Shown here: positions 1-9,502 of the stretch, in pieces
How positions within the stretch are numbered: position 1 is the first letter of the stretch
Layout: every line of letters starts with the position of its first letter
Source of the DNA: Azospirillum brasilense
GTDB taxonomy: Bacteria > Pseudomonadota > Alphaproteobacteria > Azospirillales > Azospirillaceae
Length of the DNA stretch: 64,000 nt
Direction: 5' to 3'
Assembly (NCBI RefSeq): GCF_001315015.1
Contig: NZ_CP012914.1
Coordinates: 2,662,501-2,726,500, forward strand
Made by a program: the position numbers and the translations under genes
The notes under the pieces: generated by a model
Told to the model about the DNA's origin: nothing
Seen by the model: the letters and a program-made list of their open reading frames with translations, nothing else
Databases searched by the model: none

Positions 1-1813
1 CTGGTGGAACAGCGCCCGCGGCGACCGCCCCGAGATCACGCTGAGCCCGGAGGAGAAGACGGCCAACGAAAGGACTTCGGTCGTCAACAGCTTCATCGAG
101 AATCTGGCGGTGCGCCCGCAGGGCCGGTCCTACGTCATTGCCGTGGATTTCGACAGCGAGGACCCGCGCAAGGCCTCCCTGATCGCCAACACCATCGGCG
201 AGATGTACCTCGTCGACCAGCTCGACGAAAAGTTCAAGGCGGCCAAGCGCGCCACCGCCTGGCTGGAGGAGCGCATCACCGAGCTGCGCCGCGAGGCCAA
301 GACGACCGGCGAGGCGGCGGAGAAGTACCGCGCCGAAAGCGGCCTGACCAACGCCAACGGCGAAACCACCCTGATCGCCCAGCAGCTGGCCGAGCTGAAC
401 ACCAGCTACGTCCTGGCCCGCACCAAGCGGCAGGAGGCGGAGGCCAAGCTGCGCGAGGTGACCACCCTGGCGCAGAGCCCGCGCGGCGTGTCGGCCATCG
501 GCGATGTGCTGGGGTCCCCCCTGATCCAGGCGCTGCGCCAGCAGGAGGTCGAACTTCAGCGCAAGATCGCCGACGCCGCCAACAAGTACGGCGCCCGCCA
601 CCCGACGCTGACCGCGCTGCAGAGCGAGCTGCGCGACCTGCAGGGCCAGATCAAGGCCGACGTGGGCCGCATCGTCCAGAACCTGAGCAACGAGGTGGAG
701 GTCGAGCGGGGACGCGAGGCCGCCCTGAAGACCAACCTCGACCAGCTCCAGGCCCAGCGCAACCAGCAGCAGGAATCCAACGTGACCCTGCGCACGCTGG
801 AGCGCGACGCCGAGACCTCGCAGACCATGTACGAGGCGATGCTGACGCGCTTCCAGGAGATCGCCGGCCAGACCGAGATCCAGCAGCCCGACGCCCGCAT
901 CGTGTCGGAGGCGGCGATCCCCCTGAACCCGTCGCAGCCCAACAAGAAGATGATCGTTCTGCTGGCCCTGATCGCCTCGGCCACGCTGGGCGTTCTGCTG
1001 GCGATGCTGCGCGAGCAGTCGGAGCGCGGCTTCCGCAGCCCGCACCAGTTCGAATCGGCGACCGGCGTGCGCTCCCTGGGCATCGTCCCGGCCATCGGGC
1101 GCCGCCGCCGCGGCACGTCGCCGGCCGACTACGCCATCGAAAAGCCGATGTCGGCCTTCGCCGAAGCGATGCAGAACCTGCGGACCACGCTGCTGCTCGC
1201 CAACCCGGACGGCCACCAGAGGGTGATCCTGTTCAGCTCCTCCGTCCCCGGCGAGGGCAAGAGTTCGATCGCCGCGGCCTTCGCCCGCATCTGCGCCAAC
1301 GCCGGGCAGAAGACGATCATCCTGGACTGCGACATGCGCCGCAAGGGGCTGCACCCGATGCTGGGGCTGGAGAACCGGCACGGCCTGTACGAGGTGCTGT
1401 CCGGCGAATGCGCGCCGAACGAGGTCATCCAGACCGACCCGCGCACCGGCCTGCATTTCATCGCGTCCGGCCGCGGCTCCGCCCTGCCGCAGGACATGCT
1501 GGGCTCCAGCCGGATGCACCAGCTCATCTCGCGGCTGGCGCTGGAGTACGACCGGGTGATCCTGGACAGCCCGCCGGTGCTGGCGGTGTCGGAGGGCAAG
1601 CTGCTGGCGGCGCTGGCCGACCAGACGGTCTTCATCGTGCATTGGGGCAAGACCAAGCGGGAGACCGCCATGGCCGGGCTGAAGGAGATCGTCGAGGCGG
1701 GCGGCGAGGTCGTCGGCGTCCTGTTCTCCCAGGTCGATATCCGCCGCCACGCCCAATACGAGTTCCCGGACAGCGGGCGCTACCACGGTTACCGCCGCTA
1801 CTACGCGAACTGA
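1..1813 (+). CDS. Polysaccharide chain-length determinant / BY-kinase (Wzz-Wzc type), 5'-partial
   Basis: Inner-membrane protein that controls polysaccharide chain length and export through tyrosine autophosphorylation. The reading frame is open from base 2, so the N-terminus, with the first membrane segment, lies outside the window. The visible part has a long periplasmic coiled-coil region (about bases 200-900), a hydrophobic segment near 950-1000 and a cytoplasmic BY-kinase domain. In that domain are Walker A (VPGEGKSS, about 1246-1269), Walker A' (IILDCDMRR, about 1317-1343) and Walker B (VILDSPPV, about 1557-1580). The C-terminus is rich in tyrosines (GRYHGYRRYYAN), the usual autophosphorylation cluster. 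It heads the polysaccharide locus, with a flippase gene next. The fused Wzz-plus-kinase layout is typical of proteobacterial Wzc/ExoP proteins. Confident in family; the exported polymer is unknown. Confidence 0.93.
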   Translation, partial: WWNSARGDRPEITLSPEEKTANERTSVVNSFIENLAVRPQGRSYVIAVDFDSEDPRKASLIANTIGEMYLVDQLDEKFKAAKRATAWLEERITELRREAKTTGEAAEKYRAESGLTNANGETTLIAQQLAELNTSYVLARTKRQEAEAKLREVTTLAQSPRGVSAIGDVLGSPLIQALRQQEVELQRKIADAANKYGARHPTLTALQSELRDLQGQIKADVGRIVQNLSNEVEVERGREAALKTNLDQLQAQRNQQQESNVTLRTLERDAETSQTMYEAMLTRFQEIAGQTEIQQPDARIVSEAAIPLNPSQPNKKMIVLLALIASATLGVLLAMLREQSERGFRSPHQFESATGVRSLGIVPAIGRRRRGTSPADYAIEKPMSAFAEAMQNLRTTLLLANPDGHQRVILFSSSVPGEGKSSIAAAFARICANAGQKTIILDCDMRRKGLHPMLGLENRHGLYEVLSGECAPNEVIQTDPRTGLHFIASGRGSALPQDMLGSSRMHQLISRLALEYDRVILDSPPVLAVSEGKLLAALADQTVFIVHWGKTKRETAMAGLKEIVEAGGEVVGVLFSQVDIRRHAQYEFPDSGRYHGYRRYYAN

Positions 1814-1842
1814 CCGCGGCGCTTGAGAGAAGCGACGGTTTC

Positions 1843-1929
1843 GGGCCCCCACCCAACCCTCCCCCGCTTCGCAGGGGAGGGCTTCATCTCCTCCCCCTGC
1901 GAAGCGTGGGGAGGTCGGGAGGGGGGCCC
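1843..1929. repeat. GC-rich palindromic repeat, copy A (long inverted hairpin)
   Basis: An 87-base inverted structure between the BY-kinase and flippase genes. The left half has the 25-bp palindromic core starting CCCTCCCCCGCTTCG (1857-1881). The right half (about 1891-1929) is nearly its reverse complement, so the whole unit can fold into one long hairpin with gggccc at both ends. The same core recurs at 17989-18013 and 58217-58242, with a relative at 30239-30339. It resembles a REP-type extragenic repeat and may also attenuate transcription between the two genes. Confidence 0.8.
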
Positions 1930-1962
1930 GACACGACACGCCCACACACCCAAAAAGACCAA

Positions 1963-3408
1963 ATGACCGCCGGACGACGCATTTTCCTGAACATCCGCGC
2001 GCTGGGGCTGGCCCGTATCGCCACACTGCTGAGCGGGCTGATCACCACGGCCTGGACCGCGCGCGCGCTCGGGCCGGACGGCTTCGGCGTGCTCGGCTTC
2101 GGCACCTCCATGCTGGCCTACGCGGCGCTGTTCGTGAATCTGGGCCTCTCCACCTACGCGGTGCGCGAGATCGCCCGCGACCGGGAGAAGGCCACCGATC
2201 TTGCGGACCATGTGCTGACCCTGCGGATGCTGCTGGCGGTGCTGGTCGGCGGGCTCTACGCCCTGTTCGTGCTCCAGCTCGACAAATCGGCGCTGGTCAA
2301 GGCGGTGCTGCTGGTTCAGGCGGTGCAGTTGCTGGGCAACGCGCTGCTGCTCGACTTCGTCTATCAGGCGACGGAGCGGATGAGCGTCATCGCGGTGCGC
2401 GAGATCGGCACGTCGCTCGGCAACATGGTCGCCGTGCTGGCACTGGTGCGCGGACCGGACGATCTGGCCGTCGCCGCCGGCATCACCGCCATCTCCTTCG
2501 TCATCAACGCCGCCCTGATGCTGGCCCGCTTCAGCCGCGATTTCCGGATGCCGCGGCCGCGGGTGGACCTCGCCAAGTGGCGGGCGATCCTGAAGACCTC
2601 CGCCCCGATGGCGGTCAGCGTCTTCGCCTGGGCGCTGTTCTCGCACCTGGATCTGGTGATGCTGGGCTTCATGGCGCCGCAGACGGAGGTCGGCTGGTAC
2701 GCCGCGGTGACCAAGCTGCTGGTTCTGTCGCTGACCGCGGGGAACATCATCCTCAGCGCCTTCATGCCGCAGCTCGCCGCCGCCTATGGCGACCGCGAGG
2801 CGATGCGGGCGCGGATGCGCGACTACGCTGCGACCATCCTGTCCATCGGCGGGCTGATCGCCGCCGGCGGCTTCACGCTGGCACCGGCCATCCTGGGCAC
2901 CGTCTTCGGCCCGGCCTACGCGCCGGCCGCCGACACGCTGCGCCTGCTGATGATCGCGGTGGCCATCGTGCACATCAACCTGACCATGGGCAATCCGCTG
3001 CTCGTCTGGCACCGGCAGACCGGCTACATGACCGCCATCCTGATCGGCGGGCTGACCAACGCGGCGCTGAACCTGATCCTGATTCCGCGTTACGGGATCG
3101 AGGGGTCCGCCATGGCGACGATCATCGCAGAGTTGACCGCCATGACCGGCCTCGCCTGGCTGCACCGGCGCGAGGTCGGGCAGCTCTATCTCGGAATCGC
3201 CGCGCGGGCGGCGCTGTGCGCCGCGCTCGCCATGGGGGCCACGCTGGGCTTGACCCAAGCGCTGCCGGACCTGATGGCTCCCGCTCATCCCCTGCCCGCG
3301 CTGCTGATCGGCGGCAGCGTGCTGATCGCGGTCTACGCGCTGGCGGCGCTTCTGACCGGACTGGTCCGCCCGTCGCGGCTGCGCCGGCTGATCGTGGCGG
3401 CGGCATGA
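1963..3408 (+). CDS. Oligosaccharide flippase (Wzx/PST family)
   Basis: A 481-residue integral membrane protein of the polysaccharide transporter family, expected to flip lipid-linked repeat units across the inner membrane. The sequence is a succession of hydrophobic segments (about 12-14) with short charged loops. The N-terminus (LARIATLLSGLITTAWTARA...) and the early motif GFGVLGFG resemble the Wzx/MOP signature (typically YGxxG). The start is the ATG at 1963, after palindromic repeat copy A. It lies next to the chain-length regulator and upstream of sugar-nucleotide genes, as expected for a Wzx/Wzy-dependent pathway whose polymerase candidate is at 13485. Function is inferred from family and context; the substrate is unknown. 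Confidence 0.9.
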   Translation: MTAGRRIFLNIRALGLARIATLLSGLITTAWTARALGPDGFGVLGFGTSMLAYAALFVNLGLSTYAVREIARDREKATDLADHVLTLRMLLAVLVGGLYALFVLQLDKSALVKAVLLVQAVQLLGNALLLDFVYQATERMSVIAVREIGTSLGNMVAVLALVRGPDDLAVAAGITAISFVINAALMLARFSRDFRMPRPRVDLAKWRAILKTSAPMAVSVFAWALFSHLDLVMLGFMAPQTEVGWYAAVTKLLVLSLTAGNIILSAFMPQLAAAYGDREAMRARMRDYAATILSIGGLIAAGGFTLAPAILGTVFGPAYAPAADTLRLLMIAVAIVHINLTMGNPLLVWHRQTGYMTAILIGGLTNAALNLILIPRYGIEGSAMATIIAELTAMTGLAWLHRREVGQLYLGIAARAALCAALAMGATLGLTQALPDLMAPAHPLPALLIGGSVLIAVYALAALLTGLVRPSRLRRLIVAAA

Positions 3409-3641
3409 TCCGCCCGCCTCATCCCGAATCCCGAGGGACGCCGACCGGACGCGCCCTTGCCGCCGGTCCGGGGTACCACGAACAAAACAATGCTCGATCA
3501 ACGGCATAGCCAATTCACGCCACCCCGAACGGCCGGAACAATGCCGCGTTGCAAGACGTTCGGATTGCGCATGGCGCGGGTGGCGGATGGCGGCGGCGCC
3601 TTTGGATGCATGCTCCAATCACTAAGCAGGATCGAAAGACT

Positions 3642-4997
3642 ATGCTCCCAAAGTCCTTTCCCGACCGGAACGTCTGTGTGCTCGGTCTCGGCTATGTCGG
3701 GCTGACGCTGGGCGTGGCCATGGCGGACGCGGGGTTCCAGGTGCACGGCGTGGAGGTGCGGGACGAGGTGCTGGACAAGCTGGCCCGCGGCGTCCCCCAT
3801 TTCCATGAGCCGGGCCTCGCCGAGAAGCTGCGGCATGTGATGGAGCGCGGGCGCTTCACCTTCGGCCGCACAACGGACGGTTGCCGGGATTGCACCGTCT
3901 TCATCATCACCGTCGGCACCCCGCTGGACCGCGACGGCCGCGTGCGCACCGACATGATCGAGGCGGCCACCCGTCAGGTGGCCGACCGCATCCATGACGG
4001 CGACCTCGTCATCCTGCGCTCCACCGTCAAGCTGGGGACCACCCGCGAGGTGGTGGCGCCGATCCTGCGCCGCACCGGCAAGCGCTTCGACATCGCCTTC
4101 TGCCCCGAGCGCACGCTGGAGGGGCAGGCGCTGATCGAGCTGAACCAGCTTCCCCAGATCATCGGCGCGGAAAGCGTCGAAGTGGCGGCCCGCGCCTCGC
4201 AGATCTTCGGCATGCTGACCCCGACCACGGTCAAGGTCTCGACGCTGGAGACGGCGGAGATGATCAAGCTGGTGGACAACACCTACCGCGACGTCACCTT
4301 CGCCTTCGCCAACGAGATCGCCCGGCTGTGCAACGCCATGGAGGTCTCGGCGCTGGAGGTCTCGCGGGCGGGCAAGCTGGGCTACCCGCGCACGCAGCTC
4401 CCGCTGCCCGGCCCGGTCGGCGGCCCCTGCCTGGAGAAGGACCCGCACATCCTGATCGAATCCGCCCGCGAGGTCGGGGTGGAGATGGACATCACCGCCG
4501 CCGGGCGCCGCATCAACGAAAGCCAGCCTCACGAGGTGTCGCACTTCCTGGAGCGGCTGACCGGCTCCATGCAGGGCTTTCCGCAGGAGCCGACCATCAG
4601 CCTGATGGGCCTCGCCTTCAAAGGCCGTCCGGCGACCGACGACCTGCGCGGCACCATGGCCAAGCCGCTGTTCGAGGAGCTGCGCACCCGCTTCCCCAAG
4701 GCGCGCTGGCGCGGCTTCGACGCGGTGGTGGCGGCGGACGACATCCGCGGCTTCGGGCTGGAGCCCGCCAACAGCATGGCCGAGGCGGTGGAGGGCGCCA
4801 ACCTCGCCGTCATCCTGAACAACCACCCGGTCTTCACCTCCATGCCGCTGCCGGATCTGGCGCGCCGCATGGACCGTCCGGGGGTCATCTACGACTTTTG
4901 GAACAACTTCAACAGCCGCGAAGTGGACCTGCCCGAGGGCACGGCCTACGTGGCGCTGGGCAGCCACGGCGCCGCCCGCTTCGCCCATGTCGCTTGA
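3642..4997 (+). CDS. Nucleotide-sugar dehydrogenase (UDP-ManNAc dehydrogenase-like, WecC family)
   Basis: NAD-dependent oxidation of a UDP-sugar C6 hydroxyl to the carboxylate, giving an acidic sugar donor. The 451-residue protein starts with a Rossmann fold (VLGLGYVG, residues 13-20) and has the central domain and C-terminal sugar-binding domain of the UDP-Glc/GDP-Man dehydrogenase family. The catalytic cysteine is in GPVGGPCLEKD (Cys263). GPC followed by a D-P pair resembles UDP-N-acetylmannosamine dehydrogenases more than UDP-glucose dehydrogenases. An upstream in-frame extension to 3549 exists, but the homologous N-terminus begins at the ATG at 3642. It stands 233 bp after the flippase gene, in a gap with no other clear feature. 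Substrate assignment is moderate. Confidence 0.9.
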   Translation: MLPKSFPDRNVCVLGLGYVGLTLGVAMADAGFQVHGVEVRDEVLDKLARGVPHFHEPGLAEKLRHVMERGRFTFGRTTDGCRDCTVFIITVGTPLDRDGRVRTDMIEAATRQVADRIHDGDLVILRSTVKLGTTREVVAPILRRTGKRFDIAFCPERTLEGQALIELNQLPQIIGAESVEVAARASQIFGMLTPTTVKVSTLETAEMIKLVDNTYRDVTFAFANEIARLCNAMEVSALEVSRAGKLGYPRTQLPLPGPVGGPCLEKDPHILIESAREVGVEMDITAAGRRINESQPHEVSHFLERLTGSMQGFPQEPTISLMGLAFKGRPATDDLRGTMAKPLFEELRTRFPKARWRGFDAVVAADDIRGFGLEPANSMAEAVEGANLAVILNNHPVFTSMPLPDLARRMDRPGVIYDFWNNFNSREVDLPEGTAYVALGSHGAARFAHVA

Positions 4998-5034
4998 AGA
5001 AGCGTCGCTTGACGCTGCCGCCTGAGGAAAAGCA

Positions 5035-6033
5035 ATGCCGAAACATTATCTCGTGACCGGGGGCAGCGGCTTCATCGGTGCCGCCCTGGTGCGCCGGCTG
5101 GTGCGCGATGGACACCGCGTGCGCGTTCTCGACGACAACTCCCGCGGCCACCCGCGCCGGCTGGGCGACGCCGTGGACGCCGTCGAATTCGTGTCCGGCG
5201 ACATCCGCGATCCCGCGGCGGTGGACAAGGCGGTGCGCGGCGTCGACGGCGTGCTGCATCTGGCCGCCGTCAACGGCACCAAGCACTTCTACGAGAAGCC
5301 GGAGGTGGTGCTGGACGTCGGGGTTCGCGGCATGCTGAACGTGCTGGACGCCTGCCGGTCGAACGGGGTGGGCGATCTGGTCGTCGCCTCCTCCTCCGAG
5401 GCCTACCAGACCCCGCCGATGGTGCCGACCCCGGAGGACATCCCGCTGGTCGTGCCGGACGTGCTGAACCCGCGCTACAGCTACGGCGGGTCGAAACTGA
5501 TCTCGGAGCTTCTGGCGGTCAACTGGGGCCGCACCGGCTTCGACCGCGTCGCCATCTTCCGCCCGCACAACGTCTACGGCCCCGACATGGGGTGGGAGCA
5601 TGTGGTGCCGGAGTTCGTGCGCCGCGCCGTGGAGGCCATCGACCGCAGCCCGGAAGTCCTCGTGCCCTTCCCGATCCAGGGCGACGGCACCCAGACCCGC
5701 GCCTTCGTCCACATCGACGACGCGGTGGACGGCATCATGACGGTGATCGAGCGCGGCGAGCATCTCGGCATCTACCACGTCGGCAACCCGGAGGAGATCT
5801 CCATCGCTGAACTCGCCCGGCAGATCGTCGGCGTGCTGGGGCGGGTGGCGGACGTCCAAATCGGACCGCCCGCCCCCGGCGGCACCCAGCGGCGCAGCCC
5901 CGACATCGCCCGCCTTTCCGCGCTCGGCTACACGCCGCGCATCCCGCTGAAGGACGGTCTGCCCGGCGTGGTGGACTGGTACGCCGCCCGCAGCCGCGAT
6001 GGCGACGCCCCGATCGCCAACGCCGCCGAATAA
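5035..6033 (+). CDS. NAD-dependent epimerase/dehydratase (extended SDR)
   Basis: A 332-residue extended short-chain dehydrogenase acting on nucleotide sugars. The N-terminal NAD site is TGGSGFIG (residues 8-15), followed by acidic DD after strand 2. The active site has SSSEAY and YSYGGSK with Tyr150 and Lys154. The family covers UDP-glucose/UDP-GlcNAc 4-epimerases and related dehydratases, and the sequence alone does not separate them. It starts 37 bp after the dehydrogenase gene with GAGGAAAAGC upstream of the ATG. Its neighbours (dehydrogenase before, GDP-fucose synthase after) indicate supply of activated sugars for the polymer. Confidence 0.9.
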   Translation: MPKHYLVTGGSGFIGAALVRRLVRDGHRVRVLDDNSRGHPRRLGDAVDAVEFVSGDIRDPAAVDKAVRGVDGVLHLAAVNGTKHFYEKPEVVLDVGVRGMLNVLDACRSNGVGDLVVASSSEAYQTPPMVPTPEDIPLVVPDVLNPRYSYGGSKLISELLAVNWGRTGFDRVAIFRPHNVYGPDMGWEHVVPEFVRRAVEAIDRSPEVLVPFPIQGDGTQTRAFVHIDDAVDGIMTVIERGEHLGIYHVGNPEEISIAELARQIVGVLGRVADVQIGPPAPGGTQRRSPDIARLSALGYTPRIPLKDGLPGVVDWYAARSRDGDAPIANAAE

Positions 6034-6047
6034 GGGACACCAGACCC

Positions 6048-7016
6048 ATGGAGCGAAACAGCCGCATCTTCGTCGCGGGGCACCGCGGCCTCGTCGGCTC
6101 GGCCATCGTCCGCCGCTTGGTGGAGGGCGGCTACGACGACCTCGTGCTGCGCGGCCGCGACGAGCTGGACCTGACCGACCAAGCCGCGGTGCGCGCCTTC
6201 TTCGACCGGGAGAAGATCGATTACGTGATCCTGGCCGCGGCCAAGGTCGGCGGTATCCTGGCGAACGAGCGCTTCGGCGGCGACTTCATCCGCGACAACC
6301 TGCTGATCCAGACCAACGTCATCGACGCGGCCTGGCGGGCGGGGGTGAGGAAGCTGCTTTTCCTCGGCTCCTCCTGCCTCTACCCGAAGTTCGCGGAGCA
6401 GCCGCTGAAGGAGGAGGCGCTGCTGACCGGCCCGCTGGAGCCGACCAACAAGCCCTATGCCATCGCCAAGATCGCCGGCATCACCCAGTGCCAAGCCTAC
6501 CGGCGGCAATACGGCTTCAACGCCATCTGCGCCATGCCGTCGAACCTCTACGGTCCCGGCGACCATTTCGACCCGGAGGGCTCCCACGCCATCCCCGGCA
6601 TGATCCGGCGCTTCCACGACGCGAAGATGGAGCAGGCGCCCAACGTCACCCTGTGGGGCACCGGCACGCCGCGGCGCGAGTTCCTCTATGTGGACGACAT
6701 GGCCGACGCCTGCCTGCACCTGATGGAGCGCTACGACGGGGAGGACATCATCAACGTCGGCCCCGGCGAGGACGTCGCCATCGGCGATCTCGCCCGGCTG
6801 ATCCGTGGGGTGGTCGGCTATGAGGGGGCGCTGACCCAGGACCTGAGCAAGCCGGACGGTCACCCCCGCAAGCTGATGGACGTGTCGCGCCTGTTCGCCA
6901 CCGGCTGGCGGCCCAAGGTCGGGCTGGAGGAGGGGCTGCGCCGCACCCACGCGTGGTTCCTGGAGAACGCCGCCCCGCCGGTCCCTCAGACAGCCACCGG
7001 CAAAGCCGCGGAGTGA
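6048..7016 (+). CDS. fcl: GDP-L-fucose synthase
   Basis: Epimerises and reduces GDP-4-keto-6-deoxy-D-mannose to GDP-L-fucose with NADPH. The 322-residue length is normal. Diagnostic sequences are GHRGLVGSA at the N-terminus, SSCLYPKFAEQP in the middle and the catalytic pair in KPYAIAKIAG (Tyr137, Lys141). It begins 14 bp after the epimerase gene and is probably in the same operon. The partner GDP-mannose 4,6-dehydratase (gmd) is not in this window, so it must be encoded elsewhere or the substrate comes from another route. The polymer is therefore predicted to contain L-fucose or a related 6-deoxy sugar. Confidence 0.95.
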   Translation: MERNSRIFVAGHRGLVGSAIVRRLVEGGYDDLVLRGRDELDLTDQAAVRAFFDREKIDYVILAAAKVGGILANERFGGDFIRDNLLIQTNVIDAAWRAGVRKLLFLGSSCLYPKFAEQPLKEEALLTGPLEPTNKPYAIAKIAGITQCQAYRRQYGFNAICAMPSNLYGPGDHFDPEGSHAIPGMIRRFHDAKMEQAPNVTLWGTGTPRREFLYVDDMADACLHLMERYDGEDIINVGPGEDVAIGDLARLIRGVVGYEGALTQDLSKPDGHPRKLMDVSRLFATGWRPKVGLEEGLRRTHAWFLENAAPPVPQTATGKAAE

Positions 7017-7022
7017 CCGCTG

Positions 7023-8294
7023 ATGCCCGATGACTCCACACCCCTGCGCACGCCCGTCTCCGAAGGGCCGGCGGCTCCGGCCATCCTGCCGCCATCGGTC
7101 TTGCTGGTGGCGATGAGCTATTGGCCGGAACCCGCGGGCAGCGCGCCGATGATGACCGACCTCGCCACCGCCTTCGCCGCGGCGGGGACGGACATGACCG
7201 TGCTGACCGCGCGTCCCAACTATCCGGGCCAAGCCATCTACGACGGCTACGCCGACGGGGCCGAGGACCGCCGCACCGTGAACGGCGTCCGCATCGAGCG
7301 GCTGCTCACCATCCCGCCGAAGGGCGGCGGCATGAAGGCCCGGCTGATCCATGAGGGCGTGCTGCACGCCGGCTTCCTGGCGGCCCGCGCCCGCGGGCGC
7401 GTCGCGCCGCACAAGGCGGTGCTGTCGCTCTGCCCCTCCATATTCAGCGTCGCCGTCGCCGACCGCTTCCGGGCGCCGGGTGGGCGGCACATCGCCATCG
7501 TGCACGACATCCAGTCGGGCCTTGCCGGCGCGCTGGGCATGGGCGGCGGGGCCGCGCTGAAGGCCATCCAGGCGGTGGAGCGCACCGCGCTGAACCGCGC
7601 CGACGGCATCGTCGTGCTGTCGGAGGCGATGGCCGACGTGCTGCGCGACCTCGGCGTGCGGCGGCCGATCACGGTGATCCCGCCCCATGTCGACGCCGAC
7701 GCCGTCCGCCCCCTGCCCCGGCCCGAAGGCCAGCCGCCGACCGTGCTCTACAGCGGCGCCTTCGCCCGCAAGCAGGGGCTGGACCAAGTGCTGGAGATGG
7801 CCCGCCATCTCCACGCGTTGCGCCCCGACGCCCGCGTGCTGATGCGCGGCCAGGGCGGGCTGGAGGAGGAGCTGAAGGCCCAGGCCAAGGCGATGGCGCT
7901 GCCCAACGTGGAATTCGCCCCCCTGATTCCGTCCGACCGGCTCGGCGAGGGCTTGGCGGAGGGCGACGTGCATCTGGTGCCGCAGCGTCCGGAGGGGGCG
8001 GCCTTCGCCATGCCGGGCAAGGCGGTGACCATCCTGGCCGCCGGGCGGCCCTTCGTCTGCACCTGTCTGCCGGGCTCCGCGCTCGACCGGCTGGGGACGG
8101 AGATCGACGCCTTCCGACGCACCCCGCCCGACGCGCCGGAGGCCATGGCCCAGGCCGTGGCCGAGCTTCTGAACGATCCCGCCCGGAGCGCGGCCATGGG
8201 CCGCCGGGGCCGCGCCTGGGTGGAGGGCAACGCCAGCCGCAGCGCCGTCCTGGCGCGCTACGCCGCGCTGCTGCTGGGAGACGACGCCGCATGA
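7023..8294 (+). CDS. Glycosyltransferase, GT4/WcaI-like
   Basis: A 423-residue GT-B fold glycosyltransferase. The N-terminal half has the WcaI-type opening SYWPEPAGSAPMMTDLA and ARPNYPG. The C-terminal half carries the nucleotide-sugar domain (VLYSGAFARKQGLDQVLEMA, and MPGKAVTILAAGRPFV in the donor site). WcaI-type enzymes in colanic acid clusters are thought to transfer fucose or related sugars, which fits the adjacent fcl gene, but the specificity here is inference. It starts six bases after fcl, and its stop overlaps the next gene by four bases (ATGA), implying translational coupling. Confidence 0.88.
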   Translation: MPDDSTPLRTPVSEGPAAPAILPPSVLLVAMSYWPEPAGSAPMMTDLATAFAAAGTDMTVLTARPNYPGQAIYDGYADGAEDRRTVNGVRIERLLTIPPKGGGMKARLIHEGVLHAGFLAARARGRVAPHKAVLSLCPSIFSVAVADRFRAPGGRHIAIVHDIQSGLAGALGMGGGAALKAIQAVERTALNRADGIVVLSEAMADVLRDLGVRRPITVIPPHVDADAVRPLPRPEGQPPTVLYSGAFARKQGLDQVLEMARHLHALRPDARVLMRGQGGLEEELKAQAKAMALPNVEFAPLIPSDRLGEGLAEGDVHLVPQRPEGAAFAMPGKAVTILAAGRPFVCTCLPGSALDRLGTEIDAFRRTPPDAPEAMAQAVAELLNDPARSAAMGRRGRAWVEGNASRSAVLARYAALLLGDDAA

Positions 8295-9502
8295 CGAAGC
8301 CCGCCCTGGTCTTTTCCTGGGAGATGTTCGGCCCCTACCACATGGACCGGCTGGAGGCGGTCGGGCGGCGGCTCGGCCATCTCTACGACGTGGTCGGTTT
8401 GGAGGTCGGGTCGAAGTCCCACACCTACGCCTGGGACTCCACCGGGGAAGGGCAGCATTTCCGCAAGGTCACGCTGTTCCCCGGACGCTCCAAGGCGGAC
8501 ATCCCGTCCTTCCAGGTCTACCGTGCCCTGCTGCGCGAATGCCGCAAGGCGGGGGCCAGCCACGTCTTCCTATGCCATTACGAGGAGCCGGACGTCTTCG
8601 CCCTGGCGGTGACGATGCGGCTGATGGGCCGGCGGGTTGTCAACATGAACGCTTCGAAGTTCGACGACAAGCCGCGGGTCCTCTGGCGCGAGGCGCTGAA
8701 GTCCCTGCTCTACAAGCCCTATCAGGCGGCGATCGGGGGCAGCCACCGCACCGTCGACTACTACCGTTTCCTGGGATTGCCCAAGGACCGGCTGTTCATC
8801 GGCTACGACACCCTGTCGCTGGAGCGGGTGCGCCGGCTGTCCGGCATGACCCCGGCCCCGGAGGGCGTGCCCTTCGCCGAGCGCCACTTCACGATCATCG
8901 CCCGCTTCGTGCCGAAGAAGAACCTGTTCCGCGCCGTCGAGGCCTACGACCTCTACCGCCGGCTGGCGGGAGACGCGGCGCGGCCCCTGCACCTCTGCGG
9001 CTCCGGCCCGCTGGAGGCCGACCTGCGGGCGGAGGTCGCCAAGCGCGGTCTGGACGGGCACATCATTTTCCGCGGCTTCCTTCAGGAGAAGGGGATCGCG
9101 GAGACGCTGGGCTCCACCCTGTGCCTGCTGCTGCCCTCGCTGGAGGAGCAGTTCGGGCTGGTGGTGAACGAGGCGCTGGCCATGGGCGTGCCGACGATCC
9201 TGTCCGACCAGTGCGGCGCCCGCGACGTGCTGATCCGCAGCGGCCTGAACGGCCACATCGTTGAGCCCGACAACCCGGAGGGTTTGGCCCGCCACATGCT
9301 GTCCGTCGCGTCGGACGAGGCGGAATGGCGCCGCCTCAGCCTCAACGGGCGGCCCTTCCAGGCGCTGGCCGATGCCGGCTATTTCGCAGAGGCCGTGGAG
9401 AAGGCCCTGCACAGCCTGGACGCCCGCAAGGATGCCGACCAGGGCGCCGCCCAAAGCACCGATGAAAGCGCCCGCAAGGGCACCCGTGAAAGCGAAGCCT
9501 GA
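8291..9502 (+). CDS. Glycosyltransferase family 1/4
   Basis: A 403-residue GT-B glycosyltransferase. The C-terminal donor domain is clear: IIARFVPKKNLFRAVEAY, then LCGSGPLE, then the E-x7-E motif in EEQFGLVVNEALAMGVP. The N-terminal acceptor domain is divergent. The last 25 or so residues are charged and low in complexity (DARKDADQGAAQSTDES). The start ATG overlaps the previous stop, and its own TGA overlaps the next start (TGATG), so three glycosyltransferases are translated as one block. Donor and acceptor sugars cannot be read from sequence. Confidence 0.88.
   Translation: MTKPALVFSWEMFGPYHMDRLEAVGRRLGHLYDVVGLEVGSKSHTYAWDSTGEGQHFRKVTLFPGRSKADIPSFQVYRALLRECRKAGASHVFLCHYEEPDVFALAVTMRLMGRRVVNMNASKFDDKPRVLWREALKSLLYKPYQAAIGGSHRTVDYYRFLGLPKDRLFIGYDTLSLERVRRLSGMTPAPEGVPFAERHFTIIARFVPKKNLFRAVEAYDLYRRLAGDAARPLHLCGSGPLEADLRAEVAKRGLDGHIIFRGFLQEKGIAETLGSTLCLLLPSLEEQFGLVVNEALAMGVPTILSDQCGARDVLIRSGLNGHIVEPDNPEGLARHMLSVASDEAEWRRLSLNGRPFQALADAGYFAEAVEKALHSLDARKDADQGAAQSTDESARKGTRESEA

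Noticed and set aside
1801..3618. Long open frame on the reverse strand opposite the flippase gene
   Set aside because: Rich in Arg, Gln, Gly and His with no fold. It is a GC-rich shadow of the flippase gene, like many similar antisense frames opposite aceB, cobT, rpsA, yidC and the permease.
3549..3641. Upstream extension of the nucleotide-sugar dehydrogenase
   Set aside because: Family N-terminus begins at the ATG at 3642; the extension has no family match.
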